From the NCBI GenBank assembly GCA_040752595.1, contig JBFMGX010000043.1:1-64000 (forward strand): DNA of 64,000 nt, written 5' to 3'. The DNA is from Candidatus Zixiibacteriota bacterium. Lineage in GTDB: Bacteria; Zixibacteria; MSB-5A5; WJJR01. Of the stretch, positions 55,752 through 64,000 are shown piece by piece. The translations under genes were made by a program, and so were the position numbers. The notes under the pieces were generated by a model. That model had not been told where the DNA came from, did no database searches, and worked only from the letters and a program-made list of their open reading frames with translations. Position 1 is the stretch's first letter. Every line of letters begins with the position of its first letter.

Positions 55752-57446
55752 CTATGCGATCGCCTCCCACACCTCGGACCGGCGCGGGATGACGCGTAGG
55801 ACCTCCCCGGCCGTCGTCAGGCCGCCGGCGACCAGCGCGCGCCCCTGTGTTTGCAGATCCTGATAGCCGCGGGCGCGCAGATGCTCGCGCAGTTGCGCGG
55901 CGTTGTGTCCTTCAGCCACCATGCGACGGATGGCGTCGTCGACGTTGAATACTTCGTAGATGCCGACTTGACCTGCATATCCGGTGCCGCGGCACATCCG
56001 GCAACCCACCGCTTTGCGCCAGATTCCCATGTCGCTCAGCATGTCGAATCCCAGTTGCTCGCCCACGGCCGGTGATGGGTCGATGACCACGGCGCATTCA
56101 TTACACAGCCGTCGCGCCAGACGTTGCGCCACGACCGCGCGCAGCGCGGTGGCGACCAGGAAGGGCTCCACGCCGACGTCGACCAGGCGCAAGGGCGCCG
56201 CCGCGGCGTCGATCGTGTGGATCGTCGACAGCACGAGGTGACCGGTCATCGCCGCGCGGACGGCGATCTGCGCCGTGGGGCCATCGCGGACCTCGCCCAC
56301 CATGATGATGTCGGGGTTCTGGCGCATGAACGCCCGCAGGCAGATCGGGAAGGTGAGTCCCGCCTTTTCGTTCACCTGCACCTGATTGACCAACGGCAGC
56401 GCGTACTCAACCGGGTCCTCCACCGTCACGACGTTCTTCTCGGGCGTGGTGATCTCTTTGAGCGCGGCGTAGAGGGTCGTTGTCTTTCCCGATGAGGTCG
56501 GCCCACTGATCAGGATCATCCCCTCCGTGGCGTGGATCTCCGAGCGCAGCAGTTCCAACTGTCCCCCCGACAGCCCCAGACTCTCCAGTGTCAACTCGAT
56601 GCCATGACGCCCGAGGACACGCACGACAACCTTCTCCCCGTGGACTGTGGGGATGGTCGAGACACGCAGATCGACCGTCTGGTTACCTACGGTCATGGCG
56701 AACCGCCCATCCTGGGGGATGCGTTTTTCGGATACGTCCATGCCCGCCAGGACCTTGATGCGTGACACGATTGCCGGGTGCAGATTGGCCGGGGGCTGGG
56801 CCTCCTCGCGCAGCACCCCGTCGACGCGGAAGCGGACGCGCAAGAGCCCTTCTGCCGGCTCGATGTGCAGATCGGAGGTCTTCTGCTTGATCGCCTCGGA
56901 CAACAGCACCTCGACCAACCGTACGATCGGCGCATCCTCCGCCGTGATCGGAGTGCCCCGCCCGCCGCCGGATGCGGGCATATCGCTGATCACGCGCTCG
57001 ACGCTGTCGGCCACTGTGTAGAACTGAGCGATGGCGGCGTCGATGTCCTCCGGCGTCGCCACCACGCGATTGACCAAAAGCCCGGTCTTATAGCGGACTT
57101 CGTCGATGGCCACCATGTCGAGCGGGTCGGCCATGGCCACGGTGAGTCGATTCTTGATCTTGAAGAGCGGTACGACCCGGTGACGCTTGGCCGTCGGCAG
57201 GGGAATGATATTGACGACCTCCGGGTCGGCCGTGAGACCTCGAATCGTGATCTTGGGGAGACCCAAACGCTCGCTGAGGATGTCGACGAGGTCGGTCGAG
57301 GAAATCCGCCCCTGCGCCACCAGGATGTCGCCGAGACGACGGCCGGTCCGTTTCTGTTCCTCCAAGGCCTCCGAGAGTTGCTCGGGAGTGATCAGGCCTC
57401 GTGCCGCCAGGAGGTCACCGATACGCGGATAGGTCGGCTGATTCAT
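55752..57446 (-). CDS. Assembly ATPase PilB/GspE
   Basis: 564 aa; ATG 57446 with AAGG upstream. N-terminal MshEN/N1E domain (RIGDLLAARGLITPEQLSEALEEQKRTGRRLGDILV), then the motor: Walker A GPTSSGKTT, Asp box TVEDPVEY, Walker B DIIMVGEVRDGPTAQIA, His box GHLVLSTIHT, and a Cys4 zinc site (CNEC ... CRMC). The usual Glu-Thr after GEVRD is Pro-Thr here. First gene of the block; no PilT or prepilin peptidase is in the window. Confidence 0.92.
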   Translation of the reverse strand: MNQPTYPRIGDLLAARGLITPEQLSEALEEQKRTGRRLGDILVAQGRISSTDLVDILSERLGLPKITIRGLTADPEVVNIIPLPTAKRHRVVPLFKIKNRLTVAMADPLDMVAIDEVRYKTGLLVNRVVATPEDIDAAIAQFYTVADSVERVISDMPASGGGRGTPITAEDAPIVRLVEVLLSEAIKQKTSDLHIEPAEGLLRVRFRVDGVLREEAQPPANLHPAIVSRIKVLAGMDVSEKRIPQDGRFAMTVGNQTVDLRVSTIPTVHGEKVVVRVLGRHGIELTLESLGLSGGQLELLRSEIHATEGMILISGPTSSGKTTTLYAALKEITTPEKNVVTVEDPVEYALPLVNQVQVNEKAGLTFPICLRAFMRQNPDIIMVGEVRDGPTAQIAVRAAMTGHLVLSTIHTIDAAAAPLRLVDVGVEPFLVATALRAVVAQRLARRLCNECAVVIDPSPAVGEQLGFDMLSDMGIWRKAVGCRMCRGTGYAGQVGIYEVFNVDDAIRRMVAEGHNAAQLREHLRARGYQDLQTQGRALVAGGLTTAGEVLRVIPRRSEVWEAIA

Positions 57447-57722
57447 ACGCGTGCCTTTGCATCGGCCGCCCCGGACGGTCCAAGCGGTCCGATGCAAACC
57501 TGCATAATCAGTTATCGACATCAGCGCCTGAGCCTTTTGCCGTCGGGATCGACCCCGTACGCCGACTGCGCGGGTCACGGCCGTTGAGATCGCCGGCTTC
57601 TTTGTGCCGTTGTTCACATCGCGCCGAATCTGCTGGAATTCCGTGTGTCGGTACGGTAGCTTGGCGGGGCGATCCGACCACCCAGACGACATGCACGCGG
57701 TGTTCGGCATAAGGAGGAGAAC

Positions 57723-59123
57723 ATGATTGAATTCGCACCGGGAAATCTGCGCATCCCCAAATGGACCCGCCCGGTCTACATGGTCGCCGCCGGGATGAGC
57801 GACTTCCGCAAACGGTATCCGGAGAAGAAGCTGGAAGAGCTCTGCATGATGGCCTTCCGCATGATGCTGGAGGAAAACGATCTCAAGGTCGATCCCCTGG
57901 AGGTCAAGGGCCACATCAACTTCGCCTGCTACGGGGAGTTTGCCGATCATTTCCAGGACCAGTTACTCTGCGAGGCCAAGGTTCATGATTACATCGGGTT
58001 GGATCCGCTCGGCAACGTCGGCATCAAGACCGGCGGCGCGACCGGCGGCTCGACTTTGCTGATGGGTGCCACGACCATCGCCAGCGGACTGTCCGACTGC
58101 ACGTTGGTCCTCGGCTGGGAGCGGATGGATGAGGTGATCACGTGGACCGGGAACTACTACATCGCCTCGGCCGCCTGCAAGGACTTCGAGACGCGGCTGG
58201 CTCGTAACTATGCCAGTTACTATGCCCCGATGGCGCGGCGATTCCAGGAAATGTACAACGTCGATGAACGCCTTCGCGCCGCCATCGCCGTCAAGAACCG
58301 TCTGTACGCCTGCTATTCACCGTACTCGCAACAGCCGGGGCGGCACACGGTCGACGAGGTGTTGAACGGCGACATCGTGTCCGATCCCTTGCGTTTCCTG
58401 GAGTGCTGCGCCATGAGCGTCGGCTCGGCCTGCACGCTTCTGTGCTCGGAGGAGCTGGCGTACAAGTTCACCGACAAGCCGGTGCGGCTCTACATCGCCG
58501 GCGGGTCGCACACGCTGCGAACCGGCGACCGTCGCCCGATGCGGATTCCCCTGTTGCCGAATGAAACCGAGGCCGGATACAAGAAACTGTACGCGGAGAT
58601 GGAGAAGCAAGACGGGCGCTGGCCGGGGTTCGAGAGCTTCGGCGCCACACGCATGGCGGCCTATCTCGTCTACCGCATGGCGGGCATCCATGTTCCGGTT
58701 GAGGATCTCGACCTGGTGGAAACGCATGATGCTTTCACGATTTCCGACCTGCAGACATATGGCGACGTGGGCTTGACGCTCTATGGCGAAGAGCAGGAGT
58801 ACGTTCGCTCCGGCGAGTGCTACCACACCAACCCGCACACGGGCCAGCCGGGCAAATGCCCCGCCAATCTCTCCGGGGGGCTTTTGGGTACCATGCATGC
58901 GGTCGGCGCCACCGGCATCTTCCAGGCCGATGAGGTCCTCTGGCAGTTGCAGGGAAAGTATGACAAGTTCCATGGCGATCCCAAGCTCTGGGAGCGCTAC
59001 GGCAAAACCAAGCCGTCCGACTGGCAGAGTCTGCAAGTCAAGGATCCGCGGCGTGGGTTGGCGATCTCCCACGCCGGTGTCGGCAGCCATGTCACCTGTG
59101 CCGTTCTCGAAAAGGCCTGGTAG
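57723..59123 (+). CDS. Thiolase-fold protein lacking the nucleophilic Cys, DUF35 partner
   Basis: 466 aa; ATG 57723 with AGGAGG upstream. SCP2-type thiolase fold: GWERMDEV, VETHDAFTISDL (His) and NLSGGLLGTMHAVGATG (second His). The position of the nucleophilic Cys, normally N-x-x-C-A-T/S-G, reads KTGGATGGSTLL, so Cys is replaced by Gly. Thiolase-like proteins without this Cys that pair with DUF35 proteins include the steroid side-chain aldolases of the Ltp2 type, so C-C lyase or acyl-CoA-binding activity is more likely than ordinary thiolysis. Gene for a DUF35 protein follows 10 bases downstream. Confidence 0.8.
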   Translation: MIEFAPGNLRIPKWTRPVYMVAAGMSDFRKRYPEKKLEELCMMAFRMMLEENDLKVDPLEVKGHINFACYGEFADHFQDQLLCEAKVHDYIGLDPLGNVGIKTGGATGGSTLLMGATTIASGLSDCTLVLGWERMDEVITWTGNYYIASAACKDFETRLARNYASYYAPMARRFQEMYNVDERLRAAIAVKNRLYACYSPYSQQPGRHTVDEVLNGDIVSDPLRFLECCAMSVGSACTLLCSEELAYKFTDKPVRLYIAGGSHTLRTGDRRPMRIPLLPNETEAGYKKLYAEMEKQDGRWPGFESFGATRMAAYLVYRMAGIHVPVEDLDLVETHDAFTISDLQTYGDVGLTLYGEEQEYVRSGECYHTNPHTGQPGKCPANLSGGLLGTMHAVGATGIFQADEVLWQLQGKYDKFHGDPKLWERYGKTKPSDWQSLQVKDPRRGLAISHAGVGSHVTCAVLEKAW

Positions 59124-59133
59124 GAGGTGTATG

Positions 59134-59646
59134 ATGAGCGACCGTGTTGCCCTGAAGACCACTCCATCCGAAATCACCGTCAAAGGTGATGCCTGGATTC
59201 TGCACTTTCCGCGTTTCGGCAAAGAGGGAACGCATCTTCACACGTACGGCCTGCTGACGCCCTATTTCAAAGGTCTCACCGAAGGGAAGCTGTTGGGGAC
59301 CAAATGCACCAATCCGCGTTGCCCGATCTACAAGGGCAAAGGCGAACTCTGGATTCCGCCGCGTGCCGATTGCCCCGACTGCCACCAGCCGATGGTCTGG
59401 GAGGAAGTCAAGGATCCCAAGGGCTACATCTATGCATACACCTACGTCGAACGCGGCGGCACCGGATTGGAAATCGAGTGCCCATACTACCAGATCGATG
59501 TCAAGCTGGATGGCGTCTGTTCCATCGTGAAAGGGTACCTGGTCAACCGCAAGCCGATCAAGATCGGCGATCGGGTCCGGGCGCGCTTTCATGCCGGGAA
59601 CGACGCGACTCACACGTGTCTGGATGTGTATTGGGAATTGACCTGA
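59134..59646 (+). CDS. DUF35 OB-fold protein with rubredoxin-like zinc ribbon
   Basis: 170 aa; of the two adjacent ATGs, 59134 has AGGAGG at better spacing. Zinc ribbon Cys: KCTNPRCPIYKGKG and DCPDCHQ. A C-terminal OB-fold (YAYTYVERGGTGLEIECPYYQIDVKLDG ... IGDRVRARF) binds acyl-CoA in family members. It is expected to form a stable complex with the preceding thiolase-fold protein. Confidence 0.88.
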   Translation: MSDRVALKTTPSEITVKGDAWILHFPRFGKEGTHLHTYGLLTPYFKGLTEGKLLGTKCTNPRCPIYKGKGELWIPPRADCPDCHQPMVWEEVKDPKGYIYAYTYVERGGTGLEIECPYYQIDVKLDGVCSIVKGYLVNRKPIKIGDRVRARFHAGNDATHTCLDVYWELT

Positions 59647-59687
59647 TCGATTGAGGCGATTGCACAGACCACATCTTTCGACACTGG

Positions 59688-59720
59688 CGGCCGGTGGGTG
59701 GAATCTCCACTCACCGGCCG
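59688..59720 (+). terminator. Hairpin downstream of the DUF35 gene
   Basis: CGGCCGGTGGGTG pairs with CACTCACCGGCCG (one mismatch) around a short loop. There is no T-run after it, so factor-independent termination is uncertain. Confidence 0.45.
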
Positions 59721-60059
59721 AGCTCTGATGATCAAGTGACGAGTGGCTCGGACTCCTCCGGTGACACACCAAGGAAAGGTCACTCCCTTCGGGCTGGGAC
59801 AGACCAGACCAAGAGGCGGATCGTGGATGCCTCGATCTTCTTTGTGATGCAAATCGAGCACTGGTAGCCCAAATCAATCAGATTCCGTGATCCCACCCGG
59901 AAGTCGCTTGTAGTCGGATCGCTTCGTCTTCATTCTCATCAATCAGGACAACGGGTTGCGTCGCCGCTGGCGCCGCAGCTTGAACGAGTTCAATCAGGCA
60001 CGGCAGTTGCTTCCTCACGCCGAGACCGGAGTGTGGAGCAGGAAAGGGACAGACGATTC
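59721..60059. other. Upstream region of the metal-efflux operon
   Basis: About 340 noncoding bases. It contains the palindrome TTGAACGAGTTCAA (59980-59993), a possible operator, 67 bases before the haem-binding gene. No convincing promoter hexamers or gene. Confidence 0.4.
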
Positions 60060-60662
60060 ATGGGCAAACGGACACCAGACTGGCGGTGGACCTTCGTAGA
60101 GGGCAACTCCCGCCGGATGCTTTCTGTTCTTCTCATCAGCGCGGCGCTGTCGGCAGCGGTCCTGGCGCAGACTCGTGAGTCGGGCCGGGTCGCCGCAGAC
60201 ACCGCGGCCATCGATTCCCCCACCGGCTCGGCGGTTGAGAGCGGATTGGACTCCGTGTACTCAGCGATTCAAACAGGTTTCGCCGACGTCCGACCGATCT
60301 TCGAACGCGGGTGCTTCGATTGTCACAGCACCAAGACACACTATCCCTGGTATTATCGGCTCCCCATCGTCAAGGGGCAGATCGACGGCGACATCCGGCA
60401 GGCGCGTCGACATCTTGACATGACCAACGGCTTTCCCTTCCAGGGGCACGGGACACCGGCGGATGACTTGAGCGCCATCCGTGAGGAGATCGACAGCGGC
60501 GACATGCCGCCCTTGGGCTACCGGCTCTTTCATTGGAACGCCAAGCCGAACGCGGCGGAGGCACAGGCGATCGACGCCTGGATCGAGCGCAGTCTGGCGT
60601 TGCTGGCTGCACACGGGCAACTCCCGGCCGGGGTCAAGGACGAAGGTGAGGGAGAGGAGTAG
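60060..60662 (+). CDS. Exported haem-binding domain protein (single CXXCH)
   Basis: 200 aa from ATG 60060; GTG 60033 and ATG 60117 are alternatives. A hydrophobic signal segment (about 22-38) ends in VLAQ. The core VRPIFERGCFDCHSTKTHYPWYYRLPIVKGQIDGDI matches the haem-binding domain family (Haem_bd, one CXXCH), with GDMPPLGYRLFHWNAKP near the end. It immediately precedes, and by one base overlaps, the efflux outer-membrane gene; a redox or copper link is plausible but not shown. Confidence 0.8.
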   Translation: MGKRTPDWRWTFVEGNSRRMLSVLLISAALSAAVLAQTRESGRVAADTAAIDSPTGSAVESGLDSVYSAIQTGFADVRPIFERGCFDCHSTKTHYPWYYRLPIVKGQIDGDIRQARRHLDMTNGFPFQGHGTPADDLSAIREEIDSGDMPPLGYRLFHWNAKPNAAEAQAIDAWIERSLALLAAHGQLPAGVKDEGEGEE

Positions 60663-61996
60663 TGACGCGCCCTATTCCCATGGTCGCCGTCGTTGCGGTG
60701 GCGTTCGCCATCTCTGCGGCATCGCTGCGAGCACAGGCAGGATCCGCCGCTCCGGATTCGGGTGGGACTTCCCCGTCCGGGGTACTATTGCTCGACACTG
60801 TGGTCGCTCAGGCCCTCCGCCACAACGATCGGGCATTGGCGGTGCGCTACATGGAGGAGGCGGCCAAGGCACGCATCGGTCCCGCGGGGGCATGGGACGA
60901 TCCCATGCTGATGGTGGGTGTGGCCAATCTGCCCACCTCATTCGACTTCCGTGAAGACGGGATGACGATGGAGATGCTCGGCCTCAGCCAGAGCATTCCC
61001 TATGCCGGGCAGAAGGGTTTGCAAGCCAAAGCCGCCGCCGCCGATGCCGCCGTCGCGGGCGAGGACCGTCGCCAGGTGCAGCTCGACCTGATCACGGCGG
61101 CGAAGTCGGCGTACTTCGACCTCTACTATCGCCGTCTCACGCTCGCCGATCTGCGCGGACAGCACGCGTTGCTGGAACAGGTCGCCCTGGCGGCGCGCGC
61201 GAAGCTGACTACCGGACTGGCCAATCAGGAGGATGTCGCCGCCGCCGAGGCCGACGTCGCGCGGTTGGGAGCGGAGATTCTCGCGGCCGAGCAGACGATC
61301 GACGAGGCCTCATACAACTTGAATGCACTGCGCGGCGTCGATTCGGCCAGCCCGGCACCGGCGTTGGCCGATCCGCCGATGCCAATCGTGCCTGACAGCG
61401 TGGCGCCTTGGCTGGCGGCGGCAATGGCACATTATCCGCCGCTGCGGAGACTGGAGCATCAGGCGGAGGGATACGGTCTTTCTGCGGCGGCCGCCCGCCG
61501 CATGCAGTGGCCGATGCTGAATCTGCAAGCCACCTATGGCTTGCGACAGGATACGCCCAGTGAACGCCGCGACGTGGTGGGTGTACAGGCAACTCTCTCA
61601 TTGCCGGTATTCGCCGGTCGACAGCAGGGACAGATGGCGCGTGCCATGCTGGCGATGCAACGGAGCGTCGACGCCGACGCGGCACAGTTGTGGCGTGAGA
61701 CTGAGGCCACACTGCGCACGCTGCACCGAAGGGCGGTCCGGCTGGCCGCGAGTCTGTCCCTATACAATGAGCGCATCATTCCCGCGGCACAGGAAGCCTA
61801 TGAGAGCGCTTTTGCGGGTTACAGCGTGGATCGCACGCCGTTCATCGCTCTATTGAGCTATGCGACGGCGATCTACCGCGACCGGATCATGGCCCAGAAG
61901 ATCGCCAATGAGCTGGCGCGAACCGCCGCGGAAGCCGAACGGTACACGACCGATGCGGATCTGCTGCCCGCTGTCCGCGCGACCAGAACACGATGA
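60662..61996 (+). CDS. TolC-like outer membrane efflux protein (CusC/CzcC type)
   Basis: 444 aa; GTG 60662 shares a base with the preceding stop. Signal peptide about 1-25. Two outer-membrane efflux repeats with long coiled coils (LDTVVAQALRHNDRALAVRYMEEAAKARI, GPAGAWDDPMLMVGV; and YPPLRRLEHQAEGYGLSAAAARRMQWPMLNLQATYGLR). It forms the outer channel for the RND pump encoded downstream. Confidence 0.88.
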   Translation: MTRPIPMVAVVAVAFAISAASLRAQAGSAAPDSGGTSPSGVLLLDTVVAQALRHNDRALAVRYMEEAAKARIGPAGAWDDPMLMVGVANLPTSFDFREDGMTMEMLGLSQSIPYAGQKGLQAKAAAADAAVAGEDRRQVQLDLITAAKSAYFDLYYRRLTLADLRGQHALLEQVALAARAKLTTGLANQEDVAAAEADVARLGAEILAAEQTIDEASYNLNALRGVDSASPAPALADPPMPIVPDSVAPWLAAAMAHYPPLRRLEHQAEGYGLSAAAARRMQWPMLNLQATYGLRQDTPSERRDVVGVQATLSLPVFAGRQQGQMARAMLAMQRSVDADAAQLWRETEATLRTLHRRAVRLAASLSLYNERIIPAAQEAYESAFAGYSVDRTPFIALLSYATAIYRDRIMAQKIANELARTAAEAERYTTDADLLPAVRATRTR

Positions 61997-62011
61997 TCGG
62001 GAGAAGAAGCC

Positions 62012-63601
62012 GTGACGTCTGTTCCCAATGAATACGATGGCGATGCCGAAGCCCGGTCGGACTTGACAGGAAAGGAATACCCGGGGTCACTGCATCGCGG
62101 CCGTCAGCGGTTTGTGTGGGTCACGATCGTGCTCCTGCTGATTGCGGCGGCGTTTCTCATCGGCCGCGGCCTGGCCCCGATCGGCTCCGGCGGCACAGGC
62201 GACGTTACACAGTATCACTGCCCCATGCACCCGACCGTGGTGTCCGACCAGCCGGGCGATTGCCCGATCTGCGGGATGAAGCTGGCGCCGATGAAGACCG
62301 AGGCGACTTCTGAATCACACGCCGTACAGTACCACTGTCCGATGCATCCGACGATCATCTCCGATCAGCCAGGGGAATGCCCGGTCTGCATGATGTCGCT
62401 CGTGCCGATGGACGATGCCGGGTCGTTCGGACAGAACGCGCCTCCGAAGAAGAAGACGATGTATCGCTCGACCATGAACCCCGACGAAGTGAGCGACCAT
62501 CCCGGCAAGGACGCGATGGGGATGGAGATGGTACCCTTTGAGGTCACAGAGGGGGGTGAATCGTCCAGCGTGCCCGGGCTCGCGGCCGTCTCGATCACGC
62601 CCGAAGTGCGTCAGGTCATGGGCTTGAAGCTCGGGACGGTGGAAAAGCGGATGCTGGAACGCGACGTGCGTTCGTCGGCACAGATCGTGGCCGACGAGAC
62701 GCGTTTGCATGATGTCACGGTCAAGGTCGAGGGCTGGGTCGACAAGTTGTTTGTCGCAGTCACCGGCCAGGAGGTCGGCAAAGGCGACCCGCTCTTGACT
62801 CTCTACAGCCCGGAATTGGTGTCGGCACAGGAGGAGTACCTGATCGCGCTGAAAGCCAAGGGCACGCCCGCCGGTGATGCCGTGCTGGCCGCGACACGGA
62901 AACGGTTCCAGTTGTGGGACATCAGCGGCGCGCAAGTTCAGGAGTTGGAGCGGACCGGTGTTGTCGAACGCACCATGACGCTCTTTGCGCCGGCCAGCGG
63001 CGTCGTGATCGAGAAGAACGTCGTCGCCGGCCATCAGGTCATGCCCAACGAGTCGCTGATGAGAATCGCTGATCTCTCGGTTGTCTGGGGGGACGCCGAC
63101 ATCTACGCCTCCGATCTGCCCTACGTGCAGGTCGGCATGCCGCTGGAACTGTCACTACCGTATTGGCCGGGCAAGTCGTTTGATGGCACAGTCATCTTCG
63201 TCTCGCCGACGGTCGATTCCGAGACCCGTACATTGCGCGCCCGTCTGGAGATCCCCAATCCGTCCAGGTTGCTCAAGCCCGGGATGTACGGTGATGCGCG
63301 GCTCTTCTATCGACTGGGTGAGAAACTCAGCGTTCCGTCTTCTGCCGTGATGTTCAGCGGTCGGGGCGCCTATGCGTTCAAGGACGGTGGCGATGGTCGC
63401 CTCGTCCCGACCGCGATTACGGTCGGGACACGCAGCGGTGATTGGTACGAGTTGATTTCTGGTCTGCGGGCGGGGGATCAGGTTGTTGTGTCGGCCAATT
63501 TCCTTGTCGACAGCGAATCGAACTTGAAGGCCGCGCTGGACGCGATGAGCAGCGGCAATGGAAGCACCCTATCCGCCCCCGGCGAACACTCAGAACACTG
63601 A
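62012..63601 (+). CDS. RND efflux adaptor (CusB-like) with three heavy-metal-binding modules
   Basis: 529 aa; GTG 62012. One N-terminal helix (about 35-55). Two intact heavy-metal-binding domains (YHCPMHPTVVSDQPGDCPICGMKL and YHCPMHPTIISDQPGECPVCMMSL) are followed by a third, MYRSTMNPDEVSDHPGKDAMGMEM, with no Cys but Met-rich. Then a standard membrane-fusion adaptor: barrel-sandwich hybrid, alpha hairpin (EEYLIALKAKG), and beta-barrel. Metal-loaded modules likely hand Cu(I)/Ag(I) to the pump. Confidence 0.92.
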   Translation: MTSVPNEYDGDAEARSDLTGKEYPGSLHRGRQRFVWVTIVLLLIAAAFLIGRGLAPIGSGGTGDVTQYHCPMHPTVVSDQPGDCPICGMKLAPMKTEATSESHAVQYHCPMHPTIISDQPGECPVCMMSLVPMDDAGSFGQNAPPKKKTMYRSTMNPDEVSDHPGKDAMGMEMVPFEVTEGGESSSVPGLAAVSITPEVRQVMGLKLGTVEKRMLERDVRSSAQIVADETRLHDVTVKVEGWVDKLFVAVTGQEVGKGDPLLTLYSPELVSAQEEYLIALKAKGTPAGDAVLAATRKRFQLWDISGAQVQELERTGVVERTMTLFAPASGVVIEKNVVAGHQVMPNESLMRIADLSVVWGDADIYASDLPYVQVGMPLELSLPYWPGKSFDGTVIFVSPTVDSETRTLRARLEIPNPSRLLKPGMYGDARLFYRLGEKLSVPSSAVMFSGRGAYAFKDGGDGRLVPTAITVGTRSGDWYELISGLRAGDQVVVSANFLVDSESNLKAALDAMSSGNGSTLSAPGEHSEH

Positions 63602-63618
63602 CACTGACGCATCCGGCC

Positions 63619-64000
63619 ATGCACGGTTCATCGACATCAGACGGCACCTGGATCAAGAAGTGGATCGCGTTTGCGGCCGCCAACCGCGTGCTGGTGATCA
63701 TGCTCACGGCGGCGGCGGTGGCCTACGCGTTCTACACGATGAGCCACATGCGGTTGGACGCGATCCCCGATTTGTCGGATACACAGGTGATCGTGTACAC
63801 GCGCTGGGACCGCAGCCCGGATATCATCGAGGACCAGGTTACCTACCCGATCATCACGGTGCTTCTGGGGGCGCCCAAGGTAAAGGCCATCCGCGGGTTC
63901 AGCGATTTCGGCTTCAGCTATGTGTATGTCATCTTTCAGGACGGCACCGACATCTACTGGGCGCGCAGCCGTGTCGTCGAGTACCTGCAGAAGATCACGG
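63619..64000 (+). CDS. CusA/CzcA-type RND metal pump, N-terminal part
   Basis: First 127 residues; the gene runs off the right edge. ATG 63619. A first membrane helix (about 19-37) and the RND start RLDAIPDLSDTQVIVYTRWDRSPDIIEDQVTYPI, with KAIRGFSDFGFSYVYVIFQDGTDIYWARSRV, match heavy-metal efflux pumps (CusA/SilA/CzcA). It is preceded by its adaptor and channel genes. Metal specificity (Cu/Ag versus Zn/Co/Cd) cannot be read from this part. Confidence 0.9.
   Translation, partial: MHGSSTSDGTWIKKWIAFAAANRVLVIMLTAAAVAYAFYTMSHMRLDAIPDLSDTQVIVYTRWDRSPDIIEDQVTYPIITVLLGAPKVKAIRGFSDFGFSYVYVIFQDGTDIYWARSRVVEYLQKIT

Noticed and set aside
59610-59861. Minus-strand frame of 83 codons after the DUF35 gene
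   Set aside because: Overlaps the DUF35 3' end and a hairpin, with no ribosome site or similarity.

Overview
The window is 64 kb of GC-rich bacterial chromosome, densely coded, with operons on both strands. It contains no rRNA, recognisable tRNA, phage or CRISPR. A secretin, a TolC-like channel, an RND pump and an exported beta-barrel show a Gram-negative (diderm) cell. Dockerin-like C-terminal repeats, a FlgD/T9SS-style C-terminal tail, a choice-of-anchor L protein and very large multihaem cytochromes suggest a member of the FCB group or a nearby candidate phylum (Zixibacteria, KSB1 or Eisenbacteria type). That placement is an inference from gene content; no marker gene is present.

Layout. 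1-733: the end of a thioredoxin-like gene and a small Cys-rich secreted peptide. 1045-3063: secreted beta-propeller protein with a dockerin-like tail. 3214-6040 (-): queE-queC-queD-queF, the preQ1 branch of queuosine synthesis, with an unusual two-domain QueD. 6318-7205: double receiver protein. 7503-10274 (-): secreted trypsin-like protease with FN3, TSP3 and dockerin repeats. 10581-22331 (-): five multihaem cytochromes with 69 haem sites in total, a beta-barrel and a decayed cytochrome remnant. 22800-24368: soluble cNMP/PAS histidine kinase. 24461-31511: epimerase-like protein, choice-of-anchor L exoprotein, PafA-like phosphatase and CstA. 31676-36783 (-): livKHMGF amino-acid ABC importer. 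37166-47119: complete group 3b-type NiFe hydrogenase with maturation protease and hypF, C, D, E. 47750-57446 (-): type II secretion/type IV pilus-like machine. 57723-59646: thiolase-fold protein without the usual Cys nucleophile, plus its DUF35 partner. 60060-64000: haem-binding protein and CusCBA-like metal efflux operon, cut by the right edge.

How it fits together. The cytochrome block has quinone-linked membrane cytochrome b fusions, a NapC-type anchored 18-haem wire, periplasmic 8- and 13-haem carriers and a beta-barrel, so it looks like an electron conduit from the quinone pool towards the outer membrane. The hydrogenase would exchange electrons between H2 and NAD(P)H in the cytoplasm.

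Mobile repeats are a second theme. A family of about 210-240 bp elements with terminal inverted repeats around CTAACAnAATGA occurs four times plus two partial copies, and touches gene ends and operon junctions. A second family with GGGAGGGCGA ends sits inside the liv and hyp operons.
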